Positions 23,176-35,954 of a stretch of 64,000 nt of DNA are shown in pieces (within the stretch, counting starts at the first letter, position 1; each line of letters starts with the position of its first letter). The notes under the pieces were generated by a model that saw only the letters and a list, made by a program, of their open reading frames with translations, ran no database searches and was not told where the DNA came from. This stretch comes from Begonia masoniana (taxonomy: Eukaryota; Streptophyta; Magnoliopsida; Cucurbitales; Begoniaceae). The DNA lies in NCBI GenBank assembly GCA_022432975.1, contig CM039512.1, positions 3,903,998 to 3,967,997 on the forward strand, in the 5' to 3' direction. The position numbers were made by a program, and so were the translations under genes.

Positions 23176-24722
23176 ATATTTTTTTATTAAATTTTTAATA
23201 GTTTAAAGTTTATTTACTTCGATTTAACTTACAAAGCAAAGATCTGGTCGTGGTTCAAGGTCAACCCAAGATGAAGGAGAACCAGCCAATGAGAGGGGGA
23301 GAGAGAAAATGAGAAACTTGAAGATGGTTAAGCCCAATGAATTTCCACCAATCATTTACTTTAATAACTCCACTTGGAATGACCCACTTCAAAAGAGAAC
23401 TCGATAACCTTTCTATAAAGCTCTACAATAAATAAATAAAGGAGTTTAGCCTATGATGGAGACTGCTTCATTATTTAATAAAAATTAAACCTTATTTAAT
23501 ATGATTATAAATAGCTTCTTAAATATGGTTCTGTTCGCAGTCATAATACCTTACTTTTATATTATCACCAAATTTTGTGACATTATTTAATCGAGTAATT
23601 ATTAGGATTCCTCAATGTTACAACAACATATGTACCGTGTCATTTCTAATTTTCAAACACGTTTTTTTTTTCATTGATAATAAATTTTTAAAGAAAATTT
23701 TTACTATTAAAAAAAAATTGAAAAATTCAGTGTTTAGAATCCTTAAAATTGCCGAAATCGTTATAACGATAGTTGTTTTTCTTTAAAAACTGTCGATAAA
23801 AAAAGATCGTGCGATAAAAACTCAGATTTTTTTCGCGCTTCTTCTCTCACTAGCGAGGAGTTAATGTCTAATATCCTTAAATTAAAAGAGTTATTTGATG
23901 AAAAAAAAATTGCTCAACGAATCAAAGTTTAATGATTAACATGCACTTAATCCGTTAGAAAAATATTAAAAAAAAAAAAAGATTTTGACTTTGTTTGATT
24001 TGAGTACATTTGTAACAATCACGTGAGAATCTGGCCAGTTAAAGTAATATGATCACCCCAGTTCAATTTCCTTTCTATTCCATACTTGCTCTGCTGATTC
24101 TGCAAACAAAAAAGTAAGCTTTTTTTGAAGAACACTAATATCAGTGTGTCTGTCGTTCTCTCTTTTCCTTAAACGCCACCCTGGTTGTGTTTATGGCTGA
24201 TTATCGCGATTTAAACGTCGTGTCATTTCGACCAAGTTGATTGGGAAAGATTCTGTTTTTTGAAAGTTGATTTGTTTTTTTAAAAATGACAGCTTCATGG
24301 TCTCGAACCGCTTTCTATGGAGGAATTTGTTAATTGCACTGTTTAAGGATTCCCCCCTTGATTTTCTCCCATCAACTGCAGATTCAACCAGACTGAGAAA
24401 TTGCTGATTTTTATTATTTAAACAAAGAGACACTCTTTCGAATCACTTTCAAGATTCCACCTTTTCGTTTCCCTCTAAAGCTCTAAGATATTCTCTGTGT
24501 TCTTCTTCGTCTTTCAGCCGCTTTCTCATCCCTCGACCTTCTGCATTCTCACTGGTATACCCCCATTCATATTTTCTCTCCCGTTTTCAGATTTCTTGTA
24601 TTTAAACAACTGGGTATCTGAATCTTAGTTTGTTCGAGAGAAAACGCCGATCCATTCGGCGGTAAAAATCACTCCTTTGACTGATTAAATTCGCTGGTTT
24701 TTTATTCTGCAGCGGAAAAATC
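23176..24722. other. Intergenic, 5' flank of the ENT gene
   Basis: AT-rich with several poly-A and poly-T runs. The part from about 24100 probably holds the promoter and a 5' UTR (CT-rich leader, GGTATACCC donor-like site near 24554 and CTGCAG acceptor-like site near 24714). No other gene is recognised. Confidence 0.45.
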
Positions 24723-26657
24723 ATGACAGTGCCGGACGGAACCAGGACTTCCCCTCGACTAGAGGTATAAGCAAAATTTCTCTCTTCTTTTCTTCGTCGT
24801 ATGATCTGAGATTTTAATTTCTTCAGTTCTTTTGACAAATAGGGAAAATTTAAGGCAGTTGTTGTCTGCTGGTTTCTTGGACTTGGGTCTCTCATGTCTT
24901 GGAACAGCATGCTCACTATAAGCGACTACTACTACGCCTTGTTTCCGGTATTGAAACTTTACTGTATTCCTAAATTATGACAATCAATAATTCAGTCGTC
25001 CAATTTGTATCGTATGATATGTTTTCTTTTTTATGTATTTTTGAAGAACTATCATCCATCGCGGGTTCTTACGCTCGTTTATCAACCGTTTGCATCCATA
25101 ACTATGGCGTTATTGGCATATAACGAATCGAGGATCGACACGAGAAAGAGGAACTTATTTGGCTATGCTCTTTTTACTGCAAGTACTTTCATGCTTATAG
25201 TTGTAAGTAACGATTTTCGCTTCCTTCGTTTGCTAAAGTTTATTTATCGGTTAGTTAAAAACACGACAATTTTCGACTGCAGCTGGATTTGGCCACATCA
25301 GGAAGAGGAGGAATTGGACCTTACATTGCTCTGTGTGCCATTGTTGGTGCTTTTGGAGTTGCGGATGCTAACGTTCAAGGTGGAATGGTCGGAGACTTGT
25401 CGTTTATGGATCCTGAATTCGTCCAGGTTCTTCTTCTTCTCTTCTTCTTCTTTCTTTTTTTGTGAAAGCTTCTGACTGTAATTCTATTTTCAGTCTTTTA
25501 TGGCTGGATTAGCTGCATCAGGGGCTCTAACATCTGCTCTGAGACTCAGTACAAAAGGGGCTTTCGAGAGTGCTCATGATGGTCTTCGCAAAGGAACTAG
25601 TAAGTGCATGACTCTCTGCCATTGATTTGAAAATCATAAGCTTTTTTCTCTGTAAAAGAAAATTCATCAATCTGTCAAATTTCAATCGCTTTGTGCAGTG
25701 TTATTTCTTGCAATCTCTACGTTGGCCGAGTTTGTCTGTCTTCTTCTTTACGCACTTGTATTCCCTAAGCTCCCTATAGTGAAGCACTATCGATCGAAAG
25801 CAGCTCTGGAAGGATCGAAAACCGTAACGGCTGATCTCGCAGCTGCAGGGATCAAAATCGACACAAATCAACAAGTACTTTTGCTTTTCTTTGAGTGTCA
25901 AGTTTTCAACGTCTGCTAAATATAATCAAACGTGTCTTCACTCTTTTCAGGTGGAAGATGGTTCTAAGAACCAACGTCTAAGCAACAAGCAATTATTACT
26001 TCAGAACATCGATTATGGACTCGACTTGTTCTTGATTTACGTTCTCACCCTCTCGATCTTTCCGGGATTCTTGTACGAAAACACCGGCTCACACAAGTTG
26101 GGTTCATGGTAAGTCCTCGATCGTATCAAGTTCTTGAATCCAACTTGCTTTCTTTACATTCGATCAGTTTTTACGTTTAAAATGACTTATTCGACGTTTC
26201 TTTCAGGTACCCTCTTGTTCTAATAGCGATGTATAATGTATTTGATTTGATATCTCGATATATTCCACTTATCAAATTCGTAAAATTGGAATCGCGAAAA
26301 GGCCTGATGATTGCCGTTCTTTCCCGATTCTTACTCATCCCGGCTTTCTACTATACGGCAAAATATGGCGATCAAGGGTGGATGATCATGCTAGTCTCTT
26401 TTCTCGGACTTACCAACGGTTATCTCACCGTCTGTGTTCTAACCATAGCACCGAAGGGTTATAAGGTGAGAACAAATCACGGTTGAAGTAATCTCTGATC
26501 GTTTTAATGGGAACTCTGGCTTAGAATTTTGCTCTGTTTTTTGCAGGGACCTGAGCAAAATGCACTGGGGAATTTGCTGGTGTTGTTCCTTCTGGCCGGC
26601 ATTTTCGCCGGTGTTTCTCTGGATTGGCTCTGGCTCATCGGAAACAGCAGCTTTTGA
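24723..26657 (+). CDS. Equilibrative nucleoside transporter, ENT3/ENT8-like
   Basis: Nine exons: 24723-24764, 24843-24947, 25047-25202, 25283-25426, 25494-25599, 25699-25874, 25951-26108, 26207-26465 and 26547-26657. All junctions keep frame, giving 418 residues, the usual plant ENT length. The family moves nucleosides across membranes; plant members are mostly proton-coupled at the plasma membrane. The first helix shows GLGSLMSWNSMLTISDYY, followed by FPNYHPSRVLTLVYQPFA. The conserved DLATSGRGG, GVADANVQGGMVGDLSFM and FMAGLAASGALTSALRL blocks follow. A central cytosolic loop (KTVTADLAAAGI) precedes the C-terminal helices FLIYVLTLSIFPGFL, WYPLVLIAMYNVFDLISRY and GLTNGYLT. About eleven membrane segments are expected, and the gene appears intact. 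The SMLTISDYY and NYHPSRVLTL wording favours the ENT8-like branch, but the paralogue needs a tree. Confidence 0.93.
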
Positions 26658-27151
26658 AGATCATTTACCATTGACAGACTATTTATTTTAGCTATTATAT
26701 GATTATTACTACCTCCTTTTGTAGATTAATTATTTAGTTCTCGAGTGTTTTTTAATTATTATTTGGTCAAAGTCTATTTTTAAAGCAAATATTTAATTTT
26801 ACTAAAATAGAATAATTTCCCAAAAATGTGTAATGGAAGTGATGATGTCTCAAAACCTTTGAAAATAATACACACCGAACAATATTTATGAGAAGAAATC
26901 TGCTTCTCCTTCGTTGACATATGCTCATGGCAGAGTTCTTAACGGCATTGCCGGCCTTTCTTGCCAGTCTGTAAAATACGGAGGCCGCGGAGGCAATAAT
27001 CTTTTCGATTTGAAGTGTGTTTCGCCCTTAAATTCGACCGAGGAGCTAGAAGCAAGAGCAGAAGAAATTGTGTAGCTATGACGAAATTGAGCAGTATCGA
27101 AAAGTGGCCATTCGAAGGGATTCAAATGATAACTTCTTGTATTATCCCAGG
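26658..27151. other. Intergenic, 3' flank of the ENT gene
   Basis: Holds the ENT 3' UTR. The frame at about 26925-27075 (AHGRVLNGIAGL to ARAEEIV) looks protein-like but has no family I recognise; it ends in a stop and is followed by the LTR element at 27152. Confidence 0.4.
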
Positions 27152-28804
27152 TGTTAGGATTAGACGCCCTAATCCACCTGTAACGAACAATCCGGAATAC
27201 GAAAAAAAAAGGAGAAAATAATAAACACCGAATTTTACGTGGAAAAACTCTTACGGGAAAAAAAATCACGGGCAGAGGAACAAATCTACTATGAAGATCG
27301 AAATACAACCGCAGGTTTTGTGACTCTAGTTTACATCAATTTATAGAGAAAACAAAACGCTAATGAGATTTCCAAAATGGGTCTAACCGGTCTGGCCCAT
27401 ATAGAATTCAGGTCACACCCAATTCTAACAATCTCCACTTTGACATGAATTCCATATAAAAGATCCAACGGGCTGCTCGGCCCAACCCAACTCGAATCCA
27501 GAACACTGAACTCTGACAATCTCCACCTTCGAAATTCCGGTGCAAAGAAACAAATCTTCAAAAATATTAAAAATATCATCCTCTGCCACAAAAGCCCCAG
27601 ATGGGTCATCTTAACAACTAATGCTAATCAAGTTTAAATCATTTAAGCCATGATGATGACATCTTCAAATCGTCATCCAAATCTTTCCTTAAATCTCAAT
27701 CTCCCAACAAAATTGATATTTTTTTGTCCCAAAAATATCACAAAAAAACTTGTTCATCTTTTATCCCTAAAGAAACAAGACAAATGAAATGGTGAGGCTG
27801 AACTGAGTGAGGGCGGCTTTCCTCTCTTCACTGGTCGGCAACAAGAACAACGACTCTTTTCACCTGAAGATTTTCTTTTTTCTTCTCTGTTCGGCCCAAT
27901 ATTCCGATCAATAATTCAGCCCGCCACATCATTTCAAGATCAGAATTTCTAGCAATGTCTCCACCAAATAATTATTCCGAAAAATAGCAAACAATAATCT
28001 GAAATCAGTGAAAAATACCAAAAAACTAAACAAACTTGCTGCTCGGATGCTCGGAGGTTGCTGAACGGAGAAGGCAGGCGGCGGCGGCCTTCTTCTCTGA
28101 CGCGCGCGCGGTTTTGATCGGCGGCGAGATTCTGAACGGAGCGCGGCATTCGCGGCGAGCAGAACGGAGCGCGGTGGTGTCTGTTCTCCGGCGACTCTGC
28201 TCGGTTGATGACAGACGACAGCGACTAGGGCAACAGCGGCGAGGCGTGGAGGCGCGGCGTTCGCGTGGGTGCTGCGGCTCGGGCAGAACAGAGGCTCTGT
28301 TCTTCTCTGTCGAAGAACAACCAAAACCAATTTTTTTTTTTTTTTTTTTGTTTCTTCACGTAGAGAAAAAGAAAAGAAAATAAATTTCTTTCTTTTTCAA
28401 TTTTCTTTTTCCTTCTAATTGTAATTTCAATTACCGAAATTACAACCCTGAAAAACGTTCGATACCTTCGAAAAATCAAACCCTAATTTTCGAAAATCTT
28501 TCAACCTGAAGCTTTGATACCACTTGTTAGGATTAGACGCCCTAATCCACCTGTAACGAACGATCCGGAATACGAAAAAGAAAAGGAGAAAATAATAAAC
28601 ACCGAATTTTACGTGTAAAAACCCTTACGGAAAAAAAAACCACGGGCAGAGGAACAAATCTACTATGAAGATTCAAATACAACCGCAGGTTTTGTGACTC
28701 TAGTTTACATCAATTTATAGAGAAAACAAAACCCTAATGAGATTTCTAAAATGGGCATAACCGGCCTGGCTCATATAGAATTCGAGTCACACCCAATTCT
28801 AACA
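27152..28804 (-). mobile_element. Non-autonomous LTR element without pol
   Basis: Near-identical LTRs at 27152-27430 (279 bp) and 28525-28804 (280 bp), both TGTTAGGATTAG...AATTCTAACA. A primer site TGGTATCAAAGC lies on the minus strand at 28511-28522, two bases inside the 5' LTR. TSD is CCAGG/CCAGA (27147-27151 and 28805-28809). The 1.1-kb interior has no gag or pol motif. It includes a GC-rich part (about 28040-28300) with long frames on both strands, composed of Arg-, Ala- and Pro-rich low-complexity sequence. Confidence 0.85.
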
Positions 28805-30188
28805 CCAGACCTCTGTTTCTGTCGAACAATTCACCAACATCATTAAATTACTTCAACCGCGAAACAAACTTGTAGATTCTTCGAGGACTACCGGCATTAT
28901 ACTAGAAACTAAAGTGGACAGACTTATCATTGAATGATCAAAACACAAAGTCAGCAAAATCACAATCTACGGCAACAAGAACGACACGATTCCGAAACAG
29001 ATTTTTGACATTATGCAGCTGCTCTATTCCCCTCAAGAACAGCTTTTGACGGGCCAAAGAATGTGACACATTGACAACCGTGATTCAGAATCCGGAAGCA
29101 ATGGAACGGCAAAAAGAAAATCAACGGATGCAAGAGATTAGAAGAAAAGTGGCAAAAGCTCCGATGTCAATGGAACAAAATCAGTCACAGAGGCTTGTGC
29201 CCATTGGGATGCTTTTGTCGGCGCTAATCGAATATCTCACAAGATGTTCTAGCGAGTTCACTCATAAATGTGACCTTCCTAAGCATGTAAGCCTCCAATT
29301 AGAACTGGTTATGATCTAGTTTAGTCAGCAACTAAGCTTAAATGCCAGTTAATGTAACCTGTTTATACTTGCAGCTATTCTTGATGAGAGTTTCTTTCTC
29401 ATGTCTAACTATGATTATTTGATTATCAAATCAGATTTCATTGAACTTAGTCTGTTATGCAACCAGAAGTCGAACCATGGACCTTCGAACAACATGTCGG
29501 AGAAGCTGTCATCTTTCCTGCCGGATGTTCGTTCCAGAGTAGAAATCTTAAGGTGTTTGAAAAGATTTGAGCTTTGCCTTTTATTTCGATGGCACTGGCT
29601 ATAGCTTGAGATATGAAACCAAATAAAGAATCAAAGGTTTTGGCTGTATAAAGTTCTTGAATTTCCTGCAAATGTTCTTTTCTTCTTTTAGTGTAATTTG
29701 CCAGTGCCAGTTTATTTGCCAGTGCCAGTTTCTAAAGTTGTTGAATTCAGTTGCTGGCAACCCATGCCAATCTTTCTTGATTGAACGATGAGAATGATTT
29801 CGACAACACATAGAGCAAGTTATCGATACCAATCGGCAACCATGTATAGAAACTGTTGTTTCCCTTCGACTCGGAAATCGAGCAGATGGAAATGTTGGAT
29901 TTTCTTCATCACAGTCAAGGAGAGAGTGAGAGAGTTGTGAAAGGAAAACAGAAAATATAAGCAATTGATTTTCCTCTTTCTTTAGCAATTATTCCAGTCG
30001 AAGCAACCATACTTCGAAGAAACAATGAAAAAAATACTGAAAGATAGAACCTTAACATATAGGACAAGCGCGAAAAAATAAATAAATTATAAACTGATCT
30101 AAGAGACGTTTCGCCTTTAAGACCCAGTGCTTCGGGTTTACAGTATCAAAATTGTATTGTTTGGGGAAGAAACAAACCAGAAACTATC
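28805..30188. other. Intergenic, unrecognised open frames
   Basis: A frame at about 28810-28945 (TSVSVEQFTNIIKLLQPRNKLVD) and one at 29071-29319 look mildly protein-like and flank the LTR element. The latter begins TTVIQNPEAMERQKEN. Minus-strand frames at 29447-29988 include repeated NWHWQI. None shows a domain I can name; this may be a decayed gene. Confidence 0.35.
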
Positions 30189-32654
30189 TCATGGAGCCAT
30201 CAGTCCTTCTATGGTGTAGGAAAGAGACCGCGCCCAGTCAGCTCTTAGTAACAATGTTTGCAGTGTCTGCATGACATTGTATGCCGGATCGAGTTTCCGT
30301 TGCCACCCCTACCAATGAAGAAATGCATCCTTTATTTTTTATCTTCATTTTTCTCAAATTCAGACGAGTAATTGGAAAATCAGGTATGTTTAAACCCAGA
30401 GAACAAAAAATAAAAGACTACAATGGGAAAATTAGTGACAATTGCTATACTCTAGCTAGTAGTTACCTCAAGGACCAAAGTAGTAACCATCACTGTACAG
30501 ATATTTCCATCAATGTTGACTCTGTGACGCCTCACTTTCTCAAGCAGTTGCTGCATGGCTTCAGCAGGATGAACTAAGTCACCTTCCGGGGTGGCCCAAA
30601 ATGCAAACGCCTCGTCCACTTCCTACCAAAAAATAACGCTGATCGGTGAATACAAGTGAAGGCCAAATGCATCCCCAAATTCCCAGTGGCTGTTATGAGT
30701 GAAAATTTGAAGAAGTATTTTTGTTCACTTCACAACGAAGCATAATAGTGGATTGGTGAAAGAAACAAACTCCCCCATTCATTTTCACCACTACTAGGGC
30801 CGAAGTAAAAGAAACAAGTATCATCTGTGGAGACCTTTGACCCTGTGAACTTTCTAAAGACGACGAAAATCATGCACACAAATCTTACCTCAATAAAAGC
30901 CCTTGGATCCGGGCAATTCTGTTGTTTGGATAATCTGAGAGTATGCTCTGCTACAGAGCGTCCATCTCGACGAGCAACCGCCTTAAAAAACTCCAATAAA
31001 TTGATTTGATCACTCCCAGATAGCTCAGCAGTCATGCCTACATCAAGGAAAATGACGTGAGGCTTTGATTTGAAGAGGCGTTTCTGAGGAGATTTGCTGT
31101 GAGCCACCCGGACAAGGATATTTCCAGGATGCATGTCTGCATGCACAAAGTTGTCCACCTGAAAGAAGAAACTACAATATCTGGAAGCCAAAACTATATT
31201 GTATATACTAAAGCTATACTTTTTGATCTCATACTCTAATCAACATGAAGGACGAACATGAAGAAACCATTTGTTAAAGGGAAAAAGTAAGGAACTAAAG
31301 ATCACAAGAAAGTAAATATGTAGTCAATTACCAGAAGCATTTTCAAAAGTGCATGTGTTCCAATGTGAGCTAAAGCAGATTTGAGACGATCATGCCCTTC
31401 AAGCTCATCAACAAAGTGGGAGACACATTCTCCTTGTTCATATGTCTCTACTAGAACAGCTGGATGCACGAGTGGATAAACAGGTTTTGGAAATGAAACA
31501 TCTTTCCAACGGCGAAAATTGTAAATAAAACGACTCAAGTGAGAAGCTTCCCTTGCAAGGTCTACTTGAGACATCATAAAAACAGCAAATTGCTGCACAC
31601 TTTCGTCTAATCGTAACCAGTTCAGAGTAGGAATGTATGTAGAACATTTTGCAACAAAATTGATGATTGCGAAATCTCTCCTAATTGAGTCACCCACACC
31701 AGGATGTCTAACCTTTACAGCGACTACCATTGGCTTAATTTGTTGACCGGGGTAACGAAATCTCAAAGATGCTCGATGCACCTGAGCAATGCTTCCAGAT
31801 GCAACGGGTTTCTCTTCGAAATTATCAAATATTTCATATAGCTTGCGACCAAATGCTCTTTCAATAGTTTTTTTTGTATATGAAAAGCTGTGCTCCGGAG
31901 CCTTACTGTGAAGCTCAGAAAGCTTGGTGCATAAATCTCTAGGAAAAAGATCTGGACGTGTGGCTGCCCATTGACCCCATTTTATGAAAGCTGGTCCTGC
32001 TTTCTCCAGTGAACGATGTACAACTGCAAGCCACATTTTCCTGAATTGAGGTCCCATAGAATCTGCAAAAGGAGCCATCAATATGCTCGGAGAGAACAAA
32101 ATTGCCAAATAGAAAGCTCTTATTAGCAATATAAAACCTTCTAAGGCTGAAAATAATAGTGAAGTTATATAGGCATGGCTGTCTTGCGCTCGGGCATACA
32201 AAGAACTCTGGTATGGATAGTGGTATGGGTTTGCATATGTTCTTTGTGCCCAAGCTACCTCTCCACATGTGAAAGAAAATACACCAAGAACTATCAGGTG
32301 AGAGCGAGTGAGGGCCAAGCTGATTGCTTGAGCAACCGTATTTATGGAGGAAAAAGTTCTGCCACTGTAACAATATTTCTGGCAAATCCTTTTCCATGCA
32401 ACTTGGGTATGATGTGCAACAACACTGCTGGCTGTGAGTTGGCTGAACTTTCTGGATATAGTTCCATAACTTTTTATGTTACAAGAAGGGAATAATCCAT
32501 GTCTTTTTGAGAGTAAACCATAAATGGAGTAGAGTTTGTACTGGGGGAGCCGCAGGCCAGTGGTAAAAATTACCCCACATTTCCTTGTATTTAAATGGCT
32601 GTACCACTGGCTTGTAATAATAGAATGTGCTACTCTCCTTCTAGTTTCAAACAT
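30189..32654 (-). CDS. ABC1/UbiB-family atypical kinase-like protein (ADCK2-type)
   Basis: Four coding exons: 31332-32654, 30889-31158, 30467-30622 and 30189-30308, giving 622 residues. ABC1/UbiB proteins are atypical kinase-fold ATPases of mitochondria or plastids needed for ubiquinone and isoprenoid-quinone homeostasis. Signature elements are the KxGQ motif in AFIKWGQWAATRPDLFP, the Ala-rich nucleotide loop ASGSIAQVHRA, the VAVKVRHPG lysine, the catalytic loop VHADMHPGNILV and the metal-binding FLDVGMTAEL. The basic, Ser-rich N-terminus suggests mitochondrial targeting. Hydrophobic stretches lie before the kinase domain (SLALTRSHLIVLGVFSF and LFSALEGFILLIRAFYLAILF). The start is the ATG at 32654, seven bases after a TGCAG acceptor, so an upstream 5' UTR exon is likely. 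The closest animal relative is ADCK2. The exact plant ABC1K number is not assigned. The gene looks intact. Confidence 0.9.
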
Positions 32655-33826
32655 TAAAAATCTGCACTCACCCAAAAGAAAGTAATTGGTACCGATCGTA
32701 TCCGCGCAGCTAGAGTACAACACTTTAGTAACTAAATTTATTTTACACATATAGTCAGCTCCAATCGTTTATACTTAATTGAGCACATTAGAATCAGGAG
32801 ACACCTAAAGCAGCTTTTTTACTAGCAGAGGTGCATACATTTCCCTAGTACTTAATACTAATATGAAAATATTACATCCATCAAAAGATTTGTTGATTAT
32901 AAAAAGATTGTAAAATTCGCAGGGCTAAAAAATTGTTCCATCTAAATAGAACAATGCTTATCATAAATCTACCAAAGGCAATCATTGTGAATGATTATGT
33001 AAGCGAGAAATTACGCAAGCAATATCCACAATTCTTAAACAACGTCGAGCAATAGCATGAACCGTCACGAGAAAAGAATAAGCTAATTCCAATATTGCTA
33101 CATTATAACGTTCGTCCCAATACACAAAAAGGTAAAACCCAGAAAATTGCAGCGAGAGCAGGAGTAAAACCCAGAAATAAAACAAAAAAAAAAAAACCAA
33201 AACAGACGGACCTAGACATGGCGATCGAGCTCGAAGGGGGCTACTTCCGTGTATCACGCGTGGGTGGTGGTTAATAGTTCTTACCAGCATTTTCTAATAG
33301 ATTAAACTCCAGCACCTTCCTATAGCATCACCAAGCTCTGGTTCAGATAATTAGGGTTTTAAGACATAAACAAATCCGAATTACCAGAGGAGAGAGAGAG
33401 ACGGAGACTAGAAGAGGAAGGAGGCGAATACGGGTTGCAAAGGGCTATCTCGGGCACCCTTACGCCCGGGTTCAACCCGCTTTCTAAATCGATGCTCTAT
33501 TTCAATGGACACCACATTTTATTTCTACAGTTATAATTTATTTTAATTATTAAATTAATTAATAAATTACAAATAAATATTACTAAAAATATAAAATGAA
33601 AAATATCTAAGATATATAAGTTGGGCTTATTGGTATGGGCTTTGCTTGTTGTGGGCTTTGAGAATTACAAAAATATTTCACTTCAGCATGTGTTACTCTA
33701 GGGCTGATAGTCACATTCAAATTAATCTGAACCGAGATTTCTAGTTCTTGAGTTCGGTTTTAGTTTGATTACTACTTATGTTTGATTGTTCGTCCACTTA
33801 CATTGGTCGTTTTTGACCTTCAAATC
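32655..33826. other. 5' UTR intron and promoter of the ABC1K gene
   Basis: The leader probably starts around 33300-33420 on the minus strand (GA-rich segment) and is spliced to 32661. The rest to 33826 is AT-rich with nothing recognised. A GC segment at 33455-33480 contains GGGTTCAACCC but does not fold as a tRNA. Confidence 0.45.
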
Positions 33827-34149
33827 TATTGATAGTTGTGTTTGTCCTACGTCGCCTATTGGATGAACATGCGCTTTGTATATATGTAAGGGAGATTCTC
33901 TCTCCTCTCAAGCTAGCTTTTGGGAATGAGTTCTACCTTATCACATGTGTTAACATGGTATCAAAGTTAAACGATGGTAGGAATTGGACCCGGCACAGAC
34001 ATGCTGTGCGTGAGGGCAAGTATTGATAGTTGTGTTTGTCTCATATCGCCTGTTAGATGGACTTGCACTTTGTATATATGTAAGGGAGATTTCCTCTCCC
34101 CTTGAACTAGCTTTTGGGGATGAGTTCTACCCTCTCACACGTGTTAACA
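33827..34149 (+). mobile_element. Miniature LTR element (TRIM/SMART type), 323 bp
   Basis: Two 129-bp LTRs (33827-33955 and 34021-34149; TATTGATAGTTGTG...GTGTTAACA) surround only 65 bp. The interior starts with the iMet primer site TGGTATCAAAG and ends with a purine tract GTGAGGGCAAG. The TSD AAATC is perfect (33822-33826 and 34150-34154). Confidence 0.9.
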
Positions 34150-34961
34150 AAATCGACTCGTGAAATTCAATTAACCCAAATCCGATTCAGAAAAAAAAAA
34201 CCAAATTCATTTTGTGCGTAGGCATATCCCTGATGATTGATTGGTACAACTCAGCTTTTACTTTAGCAGGTGAAAGTTGCCATCTGCACCTAAACAAGTC
34301 ATTTTCCAAATAATAATTTTAGAGACTTGTTCGTTGAATGATTTTTTGTTTGGAGGTGGTAACGTAGTTATCAGTAGCTAATCAATAGAACTGATACGTG
34401 TCCAAATCTAGCAAAACAAGGCTCAATTTATTCATAAAATATGCCAATCTTTGACTGCTGAAACAGTGTTATATGTTATTTTATCATGACTATTTTTGAG
34501 AAGTTCCAAATTTGAAAATCAATCATCAACCAAAAGATTGAGGACCGTCTTTTTCAACAAAGTCAGAAGAAGAAAAAATGGGTCTGGAACGTCATTTATT
34601 AATATGCTAAGAAATCATATGGTATGTTTACCTGTGAAAATCAAATCTTAATCGAGGTTTTTGGGTATTAATATGAAAATCTCTTCCATTAGAGCAGGCA
34701 GCAGGAAGCACGATAGAACAGAAATTTGGCCAAGTTAAGAGCTCAATTATTGGTCAAAGGAGCACCGAAACTATCATGGAACGTCATTTATTCCCTTCGC
34801 AGGGAATTCTGGAAAAAGGACAGTGGCTTAGAGTATCGTCATCTCCAAGTCCGTGAGAAAAGAACACAAGGAAAAGTGGAGAAGAAAGACAGAAACTGGC
34901 AGTGTCGAACTTTATGGGTTTACTTGTTCAAACCCATGAACAGCTTTTTCTTTGGGCGGTT

Positions 34962-34993
<32 letters not shown>

Positions 34994-35277
34994 CGCTGTT
35001 TCTCTCAGTTTTGTGGGCGGCTGTAAGTCAAAGATGGGCTCCAGGGTTTACTAAAAGAAGAAATCTCAACCATTGTTGGACACGTAGAGCTTCTCATCTG
35101 TTCAGGACCGCACAGCATTTGGCCATTAAATGCCCTCTAAACAAGCTTGACTGGCGAAATGACGGACTGCTTACATCCATGCACAGGCTATAACATCGCC
35201 CGCGAAAGAGATATTCCGATATGACAAAACATTACTTTCTAAACGTATGTTTCTTAGTTAAAAAATTCTATGATATA
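34150..35277. other. Intergenic, between the miniature LTR element and the MULE
   Basis: AT-rich. A GA microsatellite lies at about 34967-34992. The frame 34726-35193 crosses it and has no recognised domain; not called as a gene. Confidence 0.4.
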
Positions 35278-35880
35278 GGTTTAATTTGAAACACTATGTA
35301 AATTAAAAAATCTAATAACTAACAGATCAGACTCTAGCAGATGACCGATCACCCCGTTCTGAATTTATGCTTAGAACGAGGGGTCGATCAACCCCCGTTC
35401 TGAATTTATGCCTAGAACAGAGTGTCGATCACCCCTGTTCTGAATTTATACTTAGAACAGGGAGCCGATCACCCCCCATTCTGTCCAGTACTTATGTGGA
35501 ACTGGACGTATGGGTCGATGTAGGGGGCGGGAACCCCCTGTCCAACGTGCATCGCACGTGATTAGAGAACGAGGAGTCCCCGCCCCCCAAAGGCTCCCCA
35601 TTTCTGCCTACCCATTTTAGAAGTATTCGGAAACGGAGGGTCACCGCCTCGAAATGACCCCCGTTCCCTGCCTCCCTATTTTAAAGGGTATTCAGGAACG
35701 ATAGGTCACTGCCTCGAAACAGCCCCCCGTTACTAACAATATTTTTTTATAAGATTGAAAACGAGGGGTCGCCGCCTTGAAACGGCCCCCTGATCTCAAT
35801 TATTTTATTTTAGAACGGGGGGTCGTTCTTAGGAATGGGGGGCTGATCTCCAACATTATATAAGAAATCGGTCCCCTATT
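35278..35880. repeat. Left terminal inverted repeat of the MULE
   Basis: Composed of repeated modules such as CCCCGTTCTGAATTTATGC-TAGAAC and AACGGGGGGTCG; inverted partner at about 59790-60500. Confidence 0.75.
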
Positions 35881-35954
35881 CTAAACCTCCGGCTGGCAAA
35901 AATCCTAAAATCTCTCAACCATTTCCTTGTTCAGACGAATTTTCTTTGTATTAG

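Noticed and set aside
27929..28383. Arg/Ala/Pro-rich frames on both strands
   Set aside because: Low-complexity products of a GC-rich interior of an LTR element; open on both strands and without a domain.
33440..33485. Possible tRNA because of a GGGTTCAACCC B-box-like motif
   Set aside because: No A box, acceptor stem or anticodon arm can be placed.
34726..35193. 155-codon frame with a Lys/Arg-rich start
   Set aside because: Crosses a GA microsatellite, has no recognisable domain and no splice or promoter context.
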